From NCBI GenBank assembly GCA_000437675.1, contig FR901804.1:1-12498 (forward strand): 12,498 nt of DNA. Reading direction: 5' to 3'. The position numbers and the translations under genes were made by a program. This DNA is from Prevotella sp. CAG:891 (GTDB taxonomy: Bacteria > Bacteroidota > Bacteroidia > Bacteroidales > Bacteroidaceae). Positions 1-6,854 of this stretch are shown in pieces (positions within the stretch are counted from its first letter, which is position 1; every line of letters starts with the position of its first letter). The notes below the pieces were generated by a model, which was not told the origin of the DNA, did no database searches, and saw only the letters and a list, made by a program, of their open reading frames with translations.

Positions 1-3
1 AAA

Positions 4-33
4 GAAAGTAGGGCAGGTAGGCCTGTCCGAAAC
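4..33 (+). repeat. 30-bp intergenic repeat, copy 1 (inverted partner at 6558-6587)
   Basis: This 30-bp stretch matches the reverse complement of 6558-6587 at 28 of 30 positions; both differences are transitions. The core CAGGTAGGCCTG is itself partly palindromic (CAGG/CCTG). Both copies are intergenic and bracket the block of four plus-strand genes. Copy 1 starts three bases from the window edge, so the full repeat may extend further left. The match is seen directly; its function is unknown. A dispersed intergenic repeat is the simplest reading. Confidence 0.85.
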
Positions 34-41
34 GGCTTGTA

Positions 42-62
42 TTTAAGGAGGTCTTTCTTAAA
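42..62. other. Short stem-loop in the left intergenic region
   Basis: TTTAAGGAG and TTTCTTAAA can pair around a GTC loop, using two G-U pairs. No T-run follows, so this is not a convincing terminator. It may be the 3' end structure of a transcript entering from the left, or chance. The rest of 1-229 holds the 30-bp repeat and one -7-like box; I see no gene in it. Confidence 0.3.
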
Positions 63-119
63 CATCCTCTGAGAATCGTAAAATTGATTCAGTATCATTA
101 CTTATCCGTGTTTTTTATG

Positions 120-128
120 TACTTTTGC
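120..128 (+). promoter_or_regulatory. Candidate -7 box upstream of the sulfotransferase gene
   Basis: TACTTTTGC fits the Bacteroidetes -7 consensus TAnnTTTGC exactly and lies about 100 bases before the ATG at 230. No TTTG is found at the usual 19-21 base distance upstream, so the -33 element is missing or divergent. Transcription would start near 133. Confidence 0.42.
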
Positions 129-229
129 GGTAACTAAGCCGTAGTGGCTGACTGCGTGTAGAAGTTCCGGTTTTACGGTATCTTTTTGCACCCAATTTCT
201 ATATATATTACTATACTAAAGTAAATTAC

Positions 230-1339
230 ATGGGTCTTTTAGAATTTAACAAACTGCCAATCAATACGCTCGTTGGAGCCGACTGGAAAACCTTTAAAGC
301 AATAACTGCCGGACGTGTGGTTGATGCACCCTGGAAGAGCAAGTATAACTTGACAAAGGCTGTGTGTCGCCTGCTTTCTGTATTGGTTCCGCTCCAAAAT
401 AAACGCTATAAGAAATTGTTGGCGGATGCGCCTTTGGCTCACGACCCTGTTTTTATATTGGGACATTGGCGTTCGGGTACTACGTTCGTGCATAATGTGC
501 TTTCGTGTGACAAGCGTTTTGGTTATTGTACGACGTATCAGACTGTTTTCCCGCATTTGATGATGTTCGGTCAGCCTTTCTTTAAAAAGAATATGTCGTG
601 GTTGATGCCCGACCATCGTCCCACAGATAATATGGAACTTGCTGTGGATTTACCGCAGGAAGAGGAGTTCGCCTTGTCGAACATGTGTCCTTATACGTAC
701 TATAACTTTTGGTTCTTCCCGAAATATACGCAGGAGTATTGTGACAAATACTTGACTTTCAAGGATGCTACGCGTGAGGAACTGACGGTTTGGGAAGAGA
801 CTTTCAAGAAGATGATTAAAATTTCGCTTTGGAATACGGGAGGTGAACAGTTCCTTTCAAAGAATCCGCCGCATACCGGTCGTGTGCGTGAGCTGGTGAA
901 GATGTTCCCGAATGCGAAGTTTATTTACCTGATGCGTAATCCTTATACGGTGTTTGAATCTACGCGTTCGTTCTTTACCAATACTATCCAGCCTTTGAAG
1001 TTGGAGGAAATGAGCGATGCTGCTATCGAAGAGAACATCTTGAGCGTTTACAAAAAACTGCACGATCAGTATCAGGCTGACAAGCATTTGATTCCTGAGG
1101 GTAATTTGATCGAAGTGAAGTTCGAGGATTTTGAAGCGGATGCTTTGGGCATGACTGAAAAAATTTACAGCACGCTTTCATTGCCCGGATGGGAAGATGC
1201 TCGCACAGCTATAGAGCAGTATGTGGGCTCGAAGAAGGGTTACAAAAAGAATAAATACAAATATGCCGACCGCACGCGTGAACTGGTTGAAAAACACTGG
1301 GGCGATGTGATTAAGCTGTGGGGCTACGACCAACAGTAG
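230..1339 (+). CDS. Sulfotransferase family protein (PAPS-dependent type)
   Basis: This 369-residue protein has the two cofactor signatures of the PAPS-dependent sulfotransferase fold. The 5'-phosphosulfate loop is GHWRSGTTF at residues 78-86. The 3'-phosphate site is in FIYLMRNPYTVFESTRSFF, with Arg236 and Ser244 at the classical eight-residue spacing. Such enzymes move a sulfonate group from PAPS to an alcohol or amine. The acceptor cannot be read from the sequence; a lipid, sterol, glycan or small molecule are all possible. I see no clear signal peptide, so a cytoplasmic or membrane-associated enzyme is likely. The ATG at 230 follows an A-rich stretch (taaagtaaattac) and no strong Shine-Dalgarno, as is usual in Bacteroidetes. 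porX follows 94 bases downstream on the same strand, but a large hairpin separates them, so co-transcription is uncertain. Family assignment is firm; substrate is unknown. Confidence 0.88.
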   Translation: MGLLEFNKLPINTLVGADWKTFKAITAGRVVDAPWKSKYNLTKAVCRLLSVLVPLQNKRYKKLLADAPLAHDPVFILGHWRSGTTFVHNVLSCDKRFGYCTTYQTVFPHLMMFGQPFFKKNMSWLMPDHRPTDNMELAVDLPQEEEFALSNMCPYTYYNFWFFPKYTQEYCDKYLTFKDATREELTVWEETFKKMIKISLWNTGGEQFLSKNPPHTGRVRELVKMFPNAKFIYLMRNPYTVFESTRSFFTNTIQPLKLEEMSDAAIEENILSVYKKLHDQYQADKHLIPEGNLIEVKFEDFEADALGMTEKIYSTLSLPGWEDARTAIEQYVGSKKGYKKNKYKYADRTRELVEKHWGDVIKLWGYDQQ

Positions 1340-1369
1340 GCATTGTGAACTGAATTATTTTAATCTGCA

Positions 1370-1416
1370 CAGGCGCTGACCGGTTTTTTTTAGTATAAAA
1401 CAACGGGCGGCGCCTG
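1370..1416 (+). other. Long stem-loop between sulfotransferase gene and porX
   Basis: CAGGCGC (1370-1376) pairs with GCGCCTG (1410-1416). Inside that, CCG (1380-1382) pairs with CGG (1404-1406), and GTTTT (1383-1387) with AAAAC (1397-1401). That gives about 15 pairs with one 3x3 internal loop and a two-base bulge. The T8 run (1384-1391) lies inside the hairpin rather than after it, so this is not a standard intrinsic terminator. The 3' arm ends 17 bases before the porX ATG, so it could be a leader structure affecting porX translation or an RNA processing site (inference). Confidence 0.55.
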
Positions 1417-1433
1417 CTTAGGCTATTCAAGGT

Positions 1434-2984
1434 ATGGAAAACGGACGTTTGCTATGGGTGGACGATGAAATCGAAATGCTGAAAGCCCACATTCTGTTCT
1501 TACAGAAAAAAGACTATGAGGTGATGACGGCGAATAATGGCGCGGATGCAATCGACTTGTGTCGGTCGAACCGCTTTGACCTTATTCTGTTGGATGAAAA
1601 TATGCCTGGTTTGTCGGGGCTTGAAACATTGACGCACTTGAAGGAAATTGCTCCGACTGTGCCTGTGGTGATGGTGACCAAAAACGAGGAGGAGGACTTG
1701 ATGGATCAGGCTATCGGTTCGAAAATTGCCGATTACTTGATTAAGCCGGTGAATCCGAGTCAGGTGCTTTTGACGCTGAAAAAGAATATTCATCAGCGCG
1801 AAATTGTGCAGGAGGTGACGCAGACGGGTTATCGACAGGAGTTTTCGCGCATTGATATGCAGCTGAGCGAAAACTTGAGTGCCGGAGACTGGAAGGAACT
1901 CTACAAACGCTTGGTACACTGGGAACTGGAACTGCAGGAGGCAGACAGTGCCATGAATGATATGTTGCGTATGCAGAAGGAGGAGGCGAATCAAGCGTTT
2001 GCCAAATTTGTGAAGCGCAACTATGAACAGTGGATTGCGAATGCTGACGAGCGTCCGTTGATTAGTCCGGATGTGTTTAAGCGTTGCATATTCCCTCGTT
2101 TAAGTGCGGGTCGCAAGGTGTTCTTGCTGGTGCTCGACAATTTGCGTTTTGACCAGTGGCGTGCCATTTCGCAAGATTTGGCAGAGGACTTCGATATTGA
2201 GGAAGACTTGTACTATAGCATTTTACCTACGGCTACACAATATGCACGTAATGCACTTTTTGCCGGACTGATGCCTCGGCAAATTAAGGAAATGTATCCG
2301 GAATTGTGGGTGGACGAGGAAGAAGATGAAGGCAAGAACCTGAACGAGGAAATGCTGATTCGCCGACAGCTTGAGCGTTATCGCCGCAAGGAGGATTTCA
2401 GTTACCATAAAATCAATGACTCGAGCCAGGTAGATAAGGTGCTGAACCAGATTTCAGGTACGAATTTGCCCTTGAATGTGCTGGTTATCAATTTTATCGA
2501 CATACTGAGTCATGCGCGTACGGAGTCGCAAATGGTGCGCGAATTGGCGGGTAATGAATCGGCTTACCGGAGTATTACTTTGTCGTGGTTCAGACATACA
2601 CCCATCAAGGAAATCTTTAAGAAACTGGCTTCGATGGATTATGACTTGCTCATCACTACGGATCATGGCAGTATCAGGGTAGATACGCCCAGTAAGGTGG
2701 TGGGTGACCGCAATGTGAACACGAACTTGCGTTACAAATTGGGCAAGAATCTGTCGTACAATGCTAAGGATGTGTACGAAGTGAAGCAGCCGCGTGTTTT
2801 GCAGCTGCCGCAACCTAACTTATCGACGACTTATGTGTTTGCTACGGGTGCCCGTTTCTTTGCTTATCCGAATAACTATAATTATTACGTGCAGTATTAT
2901 AAGGATACGTTTCAGCATGGCGGGGTATCGATGGAGGAAATGATTATTCCTTTGGTTACTTTGCGACCTAAAGGTAAACGATGA
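1434..2984 (+). CDS. porX: PorX-type response regulator: receiver domain plus PglZ domain
   Basis: This 516-residue protein has an N-terminal receiver domain (about 1-120) with an intact phosphorylation site: Asp10-Asp11, acceptor Asp54 in LILLDENMPG, Thr82 and Lys104. A helical linker (about 125-200) follows, then a C-terminal PglZ/alkaline-phosphatase-superfamily domain. Candidate metal and nucleophile residues there are Asp235 in VLDNLRFDQW, Thr268 in PTATQYARN, Asp356 and His360 in NFIDILSHAR, Asp410-His411 in TTDHGS, and His495 in FQHGG. Length and architecture match PorX of Porphyromonas gingivalis, the regulator paired with PorY that controls type IX secretion. PorX has also been reported to cleave signalling oligonucleotides with this domain. 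No PorY kinase or secretion genes are in the window. Many Bacteroidales without complete type IX secretion keep porX, so its output here may differ. The ATG at 1434 starts directly on the receiver fold. Confidence 0.93.
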   Translation: MENGRLLWVDDEIEMLKAHILFLQKKDYEVMTANNGADAIDLCRSNRFDLILLDENMPGLSGLETLTHLKEIAPTVPVVMVTKNEEEDLMDQAIGSKIADYLIKPVNPSQVLLTLKKNIHQREIVQEVTQTGYRQEFSRIDMQLSENLSAGDWKELYKRLVHWELELQEADSAMNDMLRMQKEEANQAFAKFVKRNYEQWIANADERPLISPDVFKRCIFPRLSAGRKVFLLVLDNLRFDQWRAISQDLAEDFDIEEDLYYSILPTATQYARNALFAGLMPRQIKEMYPELWVDEEEDEGKNLNEEMLIRRQLERYRRKEDFSYHKINDSSQVDKVLNQISGTNLPLNVLVINFIDILSHARTESQMVRELAGNESAYRSITLSWFRHTPIKEIFKKLASMDYDLLITTDHGSIRVDTPSKVVGDRNVNTNLRYKLGKNLSYNAKDVYEVKQPRVLQLPQPNLSTTYVFATGARFFAYPNNYNYYVQYYKDTFQHGGVSMEEMIIPLVTLRPKGKR

Positions 2985-3000
2985 TAATGAATCTGCGTGG

Positions 3001-3020
3001 GTGTTCGATAGGGTGAACAC
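3001..3020 (+). other. Stem-loop between porX and the pseudouridine synthase gene
   Basis: GTGTTC (3001-3006) pairs with GAACAC (3015-3020) around an eight-base loop, extendable by G-U pairs. It lies 16 bases after the porX stop and has no solid T-run, so it may be a weak terminator or mRNA-stabilising hairpin. The in-frame GTG at 3001 lies inside this stem, which argues against it as the start of the next gene. Confidence 0.4.
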
Positions 3021-3051
3021 TTGCTTTAAACATTTTTATTCCCTTAATATA

Positions 3052-3930
3052 ATGAGAAATAGCTCAGCCCTTAAATATACAAGTTTTAGAGTGAAGAGCC
3101 CTAGCAAATTGCTGGAGTTCATTGAACATGCACTGAACGGTGTGAGCCGTAGTCGCGCCAAGGCTATTCTGCAAGGTGGCGGCGTCAGAGTGGATCGAAA
3201 GAATGTAAGACAGTTCGATTTGGAACTAGCTCCGGGACAGTTGGTCGAAATTTCGAAGCGTAAGCCTAAAGGCGAATTGCAATCGAAGTTTGTGAAAATT
3301 GTGTACGAAGATCCGCAGATTATTGTTATCGAAAAGGCTGTGGGCATATTGTCTATGGCTTCGTCGCACCATTCATTTTGCGTAAAGCAGGTGCTTGATG
3401 ATTATTTTCATCGTACGCATCAGCGCTGTACGGCGCACGTTGTTCACCGTTTGGACCGCGATACTTCGGGCTTGTTGGTTTATGCCAAAACCATGGAGGC
3501 TGAACAGATTCTGGAACACAACTGGCGCGATATTGTGACTGATCGTCGTTATTTGGCACTTGTTTCCGGCCAACTCGAACAGGAGCGTGGCACCGTAGAG
3601 AGCTGGTTGAAGGACAATAAGGCGTATTTTACGTATTCTTCGCCAACCGACAATGGAGGCAAGTATGCTGTGACGCATTACCGTGTGTTGCGGACTAACG
3701 GCCGCCATAGTTTGGTGGAACTGAAACTGGAAACGGGTCGTAAGAACCAGATTCGCGTTCACATGCAGGATTTGGGACATCCCGTTTGCGGTGATATAAA
3801 ATATGGTAATGGGGATGACCCCATCGGACGTTTGGCATTGCATGCTTTCCGTCTGCATTTTTACCATCCCATTACAGGCGAGGCATTGCGCTTTGAAACT
3901 GGAATACCTAAAGGTTTTCAGGTGAAGTAA
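3052..3930 (+). CDS. RluA-family pseudouridine synthase
   Basis: The protein isomerises uridine to pseudouridine in structured RNA, most likely rRNA. From the ATG at 3052 it has 292 residues. An N-terminal S4-like RNA-binding segment (about 14-70, including SRSRAKAILQGGGVRVD) is followed by the synthase domain. That domain holds the family signature HRLDRDTSG (residues 132-140, catalytic Asp135) and the later motif GRKNQIRVHMQDLGHPVCGD. The frame is open back to a GTG at 3001, but that codon lies in a hairpin, and the added 17 residues do not resemble a family N-terminus; I therefore prefer 3052. Which position it modifies (RluA, RluC or RluD type) cannot be told from sequence alone, so no symbol is given. 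It lies 67 bases after porX and 49 before priA, all on one strand, so co-transcription is plausible. Confidence 0.9.
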   Translation: MRNSSALKYTSFRVKSPSKLLEFIEHALNGVSRSRAKAILQGGGVRVDRKNVRQFDLELAPGQLVEISKRKPKGELQSKFVKIVYEDPQIIVIEKAVGILSMASSHHSFCVKQVLDDYFHRTHQRCTAHVVHRLDRDTSGLLVYAKTMEAEQILEHNWRDIVTDRRYLALVSGQLEQERGTVESWLKDNKAYFTYSSPTDNGGKYAVTHYRVLRTNGRHSLVELKLETGRKNQIRVHMQDLGHPVCGDIKYGNGDDPIGRLALHAFRLHFYHPITGEALRFETGIPKGFQVK

Positions 3931-3979
3931 AAAGCGTGCTTCAACCGTCAACAGCAAAAGGTAATATCTTCCTAGAAAT

Positions 3980-6484
3980 ATGAATGATTACGCAGACATA
4001 CTGATACCGCTCGCACTGCCGGGTACTTTTACTTATCTCGTTCCGCAAGAAATGGTGGGGCGGTTGATGGTAGGGTGCCGGGTAGTGGTGCAGTTTGGCG
4101 CAAAGCGTTATTACACGGGGATTGTGGCTCGACTGCATAACGAACCCCCGCAGGCTGGTATTACGGTGAAAGCTATTTGCGGTGTGACGGATACGACACC
4201 TATATTGCAGCCTAAACAAATAAAATTCTGGCAATGGATCAGCCAGTATTATTTGTGTACCGTGGGAGAGGTGATGAAGGCTGCTTTGCCAGCCGGATTG
4301 AAACCCGAGAGCGAAACTTTGCTGGTGCGTAATGATGATTTCGAACCGGAAAACCATAGACTCACGGCGCGCGATTTGTCTATCCTCAATTTGTTGGACG
4401 ATGGTAAGTCGCACCGGTTGATTGACCTGGAGCGGAAACTGAAGGCAACGAATTTGTTGCCGGCCGTGAAAAGGCTGATGGAACTGGAGGCTATCAGTAT
4501 CAGCGAGAATCTGAGCCGTGGATTCAAACCTAAAAAGGAAACACACGTCAGACTGACTGATGCATACTTTTCAGAGGAAAAACTGAACGCTTTGTTCGAT
4601 ACTTTGCGTCGTGCCCCAGCGCAGGAGGCTTTGCTGCTCCGTTACCTGGACTTGGCTCAGGCACAGACTGCGCTGAATCTGAATAATTCGCAACTTTTGG
4701 CGGAGGTGTCGCGTCAAGCACTGTGTGATGAGCAGACTTCGGCGAATTCGGCTTTGAGTGCCTTGAGAAAAAAAGGTGTGCTGGCAACTTATGATTTTGT
4801 GACTAGCCGCTTGAAACTTCCTACAGACAAATTGAGCGAGGAGGAGCGACAGAGGTTGGGGAAACGTAAGGAGTTGGCCGAGAAACAACAGCATGCCTTC
4901 GACGAAATTAACCGCACGTTCGAGGAAAAGAATGTGTGTTTGCTGCACGGGGTTACTTCGAGCGGTAAAACCGAGGTGTATATGGCGCTGATAGAACAGG
5001 TATTGGCGGCAGGGAAACAAGTGCTTTATTTGGTTCCGGAAATTGCATTGACTACGCAACTTACAACTCGGTTGGGGCGCGTGTTTGGCGAGCAGATGGG
5101 CGTGTATCATTCGCGCTTTCCAGATAATGAACGCGTGGAATTATGGAAACGACAGCTGACGGAGCACGCACTGCCGCTGATATTGGGCGTCCGTTCTTCG
5201 ATTTTTCTGCCTTTTCAGAATTTGGGGCTTGTGATTGTTGACGAAGAACATGAAACGAGTTATAAACAGCAGGACCCGGCGCCGAGGTACCAAGCTCGTG
5301 ATGCAGCCATCGTGCTGGCACAGCTTATGGGGGCCAAGGTGTTGCTTGGAACGGCTACACCTTCGATGGAGTCGTATCACAACGCCATGACGGGTAAATT
5401 CGGTCTGGTGGAGATGCTGACGCGCTATGGCAATGTAGCACTGCCCGAAATCGTGGTGGAGGATGTCAAGGAATTGCGACGCAAAAAATTGATGAAAACA
5501 CCGTTCTCGCCCCGACTGATTGAGGAGGTGCAGGCGGCGGTTGAACACCATGAGCAGGCTATATTGTTTCAAAACCGTCGTGGCTATTCGCCGGTACTGG
5601 AGTGTCATTCATGCGGATGGACACCAAAGTGTACAAAGTGTGATGTGAGTTTGACTTACCACCAAAAGCAGAATCGGCTAATATGCCATTATTGCGGTAC
5701 GGTTTACGGCATTCCGCCGAAGTGTCCGAATTGTGGTGATACGGAACTGCGTGATGTGGGATATGGTACTGAAAAAATTGAAGAAGCTGCCCAAAATATT
5801 TTCCCTGCTGCCCACACTGAACGCATGGATTTGGATACGACGGGTACGCGGACAGCACATGAGGAAATTATTGCCCGTTTTCAACGAGGTGATACCAATG
5901 TGCTAATCGGTACGCAAATGGTGACGAAGGGACTTGACTTTGACCGGGTTAGGGTGGTTGGCATATTGAATGCAGACCAAATGCTGAATGTGCCCGATTT
6001 CAGAGCCTACGAACGGGCGTTTCAGATGATGTCGCAGGTGGCCGGACGCGCCGGACGACGCGGTAAACGCGGACTAGTGGTGATGCAAACGAAGCAGCCG
6101 GATTTGCCTGTGGTTCAGCAGATTGTGACGGGAGATTACTTGACGATGTATCGCGAACAGATTGAAGAGCGTACACTGTTTCACTATCCTCCGGTTTACA
6201 GATTGATAAACATTGTGCTGAAGCACCGCGATGAGCATGTGGTGGCCCATGCTGCAGAAAGTATGGCCGGTTTGCTGCGGCCGCATTTTGGTACTGATTT
6301 GCTGGGACCAGACCGTCCGGTGGTGAGCCGTATTCAACATTTGTTTATTCGCATGATTACGTTGAAACTTTCGCCTAAACTCCCACCGCAGGGTGTTCGG
6401 CGTACATTGACTGCGGCACGCGATATTTTGCTGAATCAGTCTGGTTTTAAAAGCGTCATTATTTTTTTCGACGTAGACCCTTGA
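3980..6484 (+). CDS. priA: Primosomal protein N' (replication restart helicase PriA)
   Basis: PriA is the 3'-5' DNA helicase that recognises stalled forks and D-loops and starts primosome reassembly. This 834-residue protein begins with the 3'-DNA-end-binding region (about 1-100, starting MNDYADILIPLALPGTFTY). A winged-helix-like and linker region follows, then a superfamily 2 helicase core. Walker A is GVTSSGKT at 324-331 and the DEEH box is Asp421-His424. The zinc-binding insert has eight cysteines: 542, 545, 551, 554, 569, 572, 582 and 585. Motif V is GTQMVTKGLDF and motif VI is QVAGRAGRRG. All key residues are intact. It is longer than the E. coli protein (732), mostly through the region before the helicase core, as I would expect in Bacteroidetes. 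It starts 49 bases after the pseudouridine synthase gene. No close terminator follows; the first plausible one is at 6832-6854. Confidence 0.97.
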   Translation: MNDYADILIPLALPGTFTYLVPQEMVGRLMVGCRVVVQFGAKRYYTGIVARLHNEPPQAGITVKAICGVTDTTPILQPKQIKFWQWISQYYLCTVGEVMKAALPAGLKPESETLLVRNDDFEPENHRLTARDLSILNLLDDGKSHRLIDLERKLKATNLLPAVKRLMELEAISISENLSRGFKPKKETHVRLTDAYFSEEKLNALFDTLRRAPAQEALLLRYLDLAQAQTALNLNNSQLLAEVSRQALCDEQTSANSALSALRKKGVLATYDFVTSRLKLPTDKLSEEERQRLGKRKELAEKQQHAFDEINRTFEEKNVCLLHGVTSSGKTEVYMALIEQVLAAGKQVLYLVPEIALTTQLTTRLGRVFGEQMGVYHSRFPDNERVELWKRQLTEHALPLILGVRSSIFLPFQNLGLVIVDEEHETSYKQQDPAPRYQARDAAIVLAQLMGAKVLLGTATPSMESYHNAMTGKFGLVEMLTRYGNVALPEIVVEDVKELRRKKLMKTPFSPRLIEEVQAAVEHHEQAILFQNRRGYSPVLECHSCGWTPKCTKCDVSLTYHQKQNRLICHYCGTVYGIPPKCPNCGDTELRDVGYGTEKIEEAAQNIFPAAHTERMDLDTTGTRTAHEEIIARFQRGDTNVLIGTQMVTKGLDFDRVRVVGILNADQMLNVPDFRAYERAFQMMSQVAGRAGRRGKRGLVVMQTKQPDLPVVQQIVTGDYLTMYREQIEERTLFHYPPVYRLINIVLKHRDEHVVAHAAESMAGLLRPHFGTDLLGPDRPVVSRIQHLFIRMITLKLSPKLPPQGVRRTLTAARDILLNQSGFKSVIIFFDVDP

Positions 6485-6487
6485 TTC

Positions 6488-6502
6488 GCAAATGGCATTT
6501 GC
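6488..6502 (+). other. Small palindrome just after the priA stop
   Basis: GCAAAT (6488-6493), GGC and ATTTGC (6497-6502) form a six-pair hairpin three bases after the priA stop codon. No T-run follows, so it is at most an mRNA 3'-end stabiliser. Confidence 0.35.
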
Positions 6503-6557
6503 CCAGTTAAAAGCTCAGTCGCAAAAGCGTGTGGTAAAACACAACAACGCATCCCAG

Positions 6558-6587
6558 GTTTCAGACAGGCCTACCTGCCTTACTTTC
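6558..6587 (-). repeat. 30-bp intergenic repeat, copy 2 (inverted partner at 4-33)
   Basis: The reverse complement of this stretch equals copy 1 at 28 of 30 positions. It lies 73 bases after priA. With copy 1 it forms an inverted pair about 6.5 kb apart around the plus-strand gene block. On the minus strand it is preceded by TTCTTTGACATTTTG, which might belong to the same repeat; the matching part of copy 1 would lie outside the window. Confidence 0.85.
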
Positions 6588-6661
6588 TGTTGTAACAAAA
6601 TGTCAAAGAACGCTGAATGAGTAAATTCGGAAAATCTGTTTTTTCATCTGTTTCGGATGCA

Positions 6662-6733
6662 AAGTCAGTGCAAACCGAATGCAGAGCGACGAGAGCTTGC
6701 TCTCAAGAGCTATGCTGAGGTGCAGCCTGACTT
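6662..6733 (-). repeat. 72-nt imperfect hairpin, likely a dispersed Bacteroidales intergenic element
   Basis: The arms pair in several blocks: AAGTCAG (6662-6668) with CTGACTT (6727-6733), TGCA (6669-6672) with TGCA (6721-6724), CC with GG (6675-6676, 6719-6720), GCAGAGC (6681-6687) with GCTATGC (6709-6715) at one mismatch, and apical GAGAG/CTCTC around a CTTG loop. Sequence of the type GCAAAGT.AGTGCAAACCGA is, from memory, common between genes in Bacteroides and Prevotella (not checked). A minus-strand promoter ends at its base, so the hairpin would form the 5' end of an RNA. Confidence 0.6.
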
Positions 6734-6739
6734 GGCAAT

Positions 6740-6773
6740 GCAAAGATACAAAGCGAAGATCCCGAAATCCAAA
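6740..6773 (-). promoter_or_regulatory. Consensus Bacteroidetes promoter, minus strand, at the base of the 72-nt hairpin
   Basis: On the minus strand TTTG (6770-6773) is followed after exactly 21 bases by TATCTTTGC (6740-6748), a full match to TTTG / TAnnTTTGC. Transcription would begin near 6733-6735, at the foot of the hairpin, and run left towards the 3' end of priA. No gene lies downstream in that direction, so the product would be a non-coding or antisense RNA (inference). Confidence 0.55.
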
Positions 6774-6831
6774 TTTTTTCGGCATCTAATATCGCACCTC
6801 GAAAGTTTTCTATACCTCCGAATGGGCATTC

Positions 6832-6854
6832 AGCCCTTTATCTACGGGCTTTTT
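6832..6854 (+). terminator. Intrinsic terminator, plus strand
   Basis: AGCCC (6832-6836), a nine-base loop and GGGCT (6846-6850) are followed by TTTT and, after a few bases, another T5. It lies about 350 bases after priA and would stop rightward transcripts before they meet the convergent EF-G paralogue gene. GCCC can also pair with GGGC at 6824-6827, giving a competing hairpin. Confidence 0.5.

Noticed and set aside
1384..1391. T8 run as an intrinsic terminator of the sulfotransferase gene
   Set aside because: No adequate stem lies directly before it; the better structure places the run inside a larger hairpin.
3001..3051. GTG start for the pseudouridine synthase, adding 17 residues
   Set aside because: The GTG lies inside a stem-loop after porX, the added residues are not family-like, and an ATG at 3052 gives a normal-length protein.
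3373..4546. Two long minus-strand open frames (194 and 201 codons) opposite the synthase and priA genes
   Set aside because: They are antisense to well-supported genes, show no domain or motif, and are rich in residues produced by reverse reading of those codons.
34..6557. Phase-variable invertible segment of about 6.5 kb
   Set aside because: The only evidence is the inverted repeat pair. No recombinase gene is in the window, and inverting essential priA as a switch is unlikely. Kept as a repeat observation only.
6603..6785. 60-codon minus-strand open frame
   Set aside because: It starts upstream of the predicted transcription start and crosses the hairpin and repeat; no protein features.
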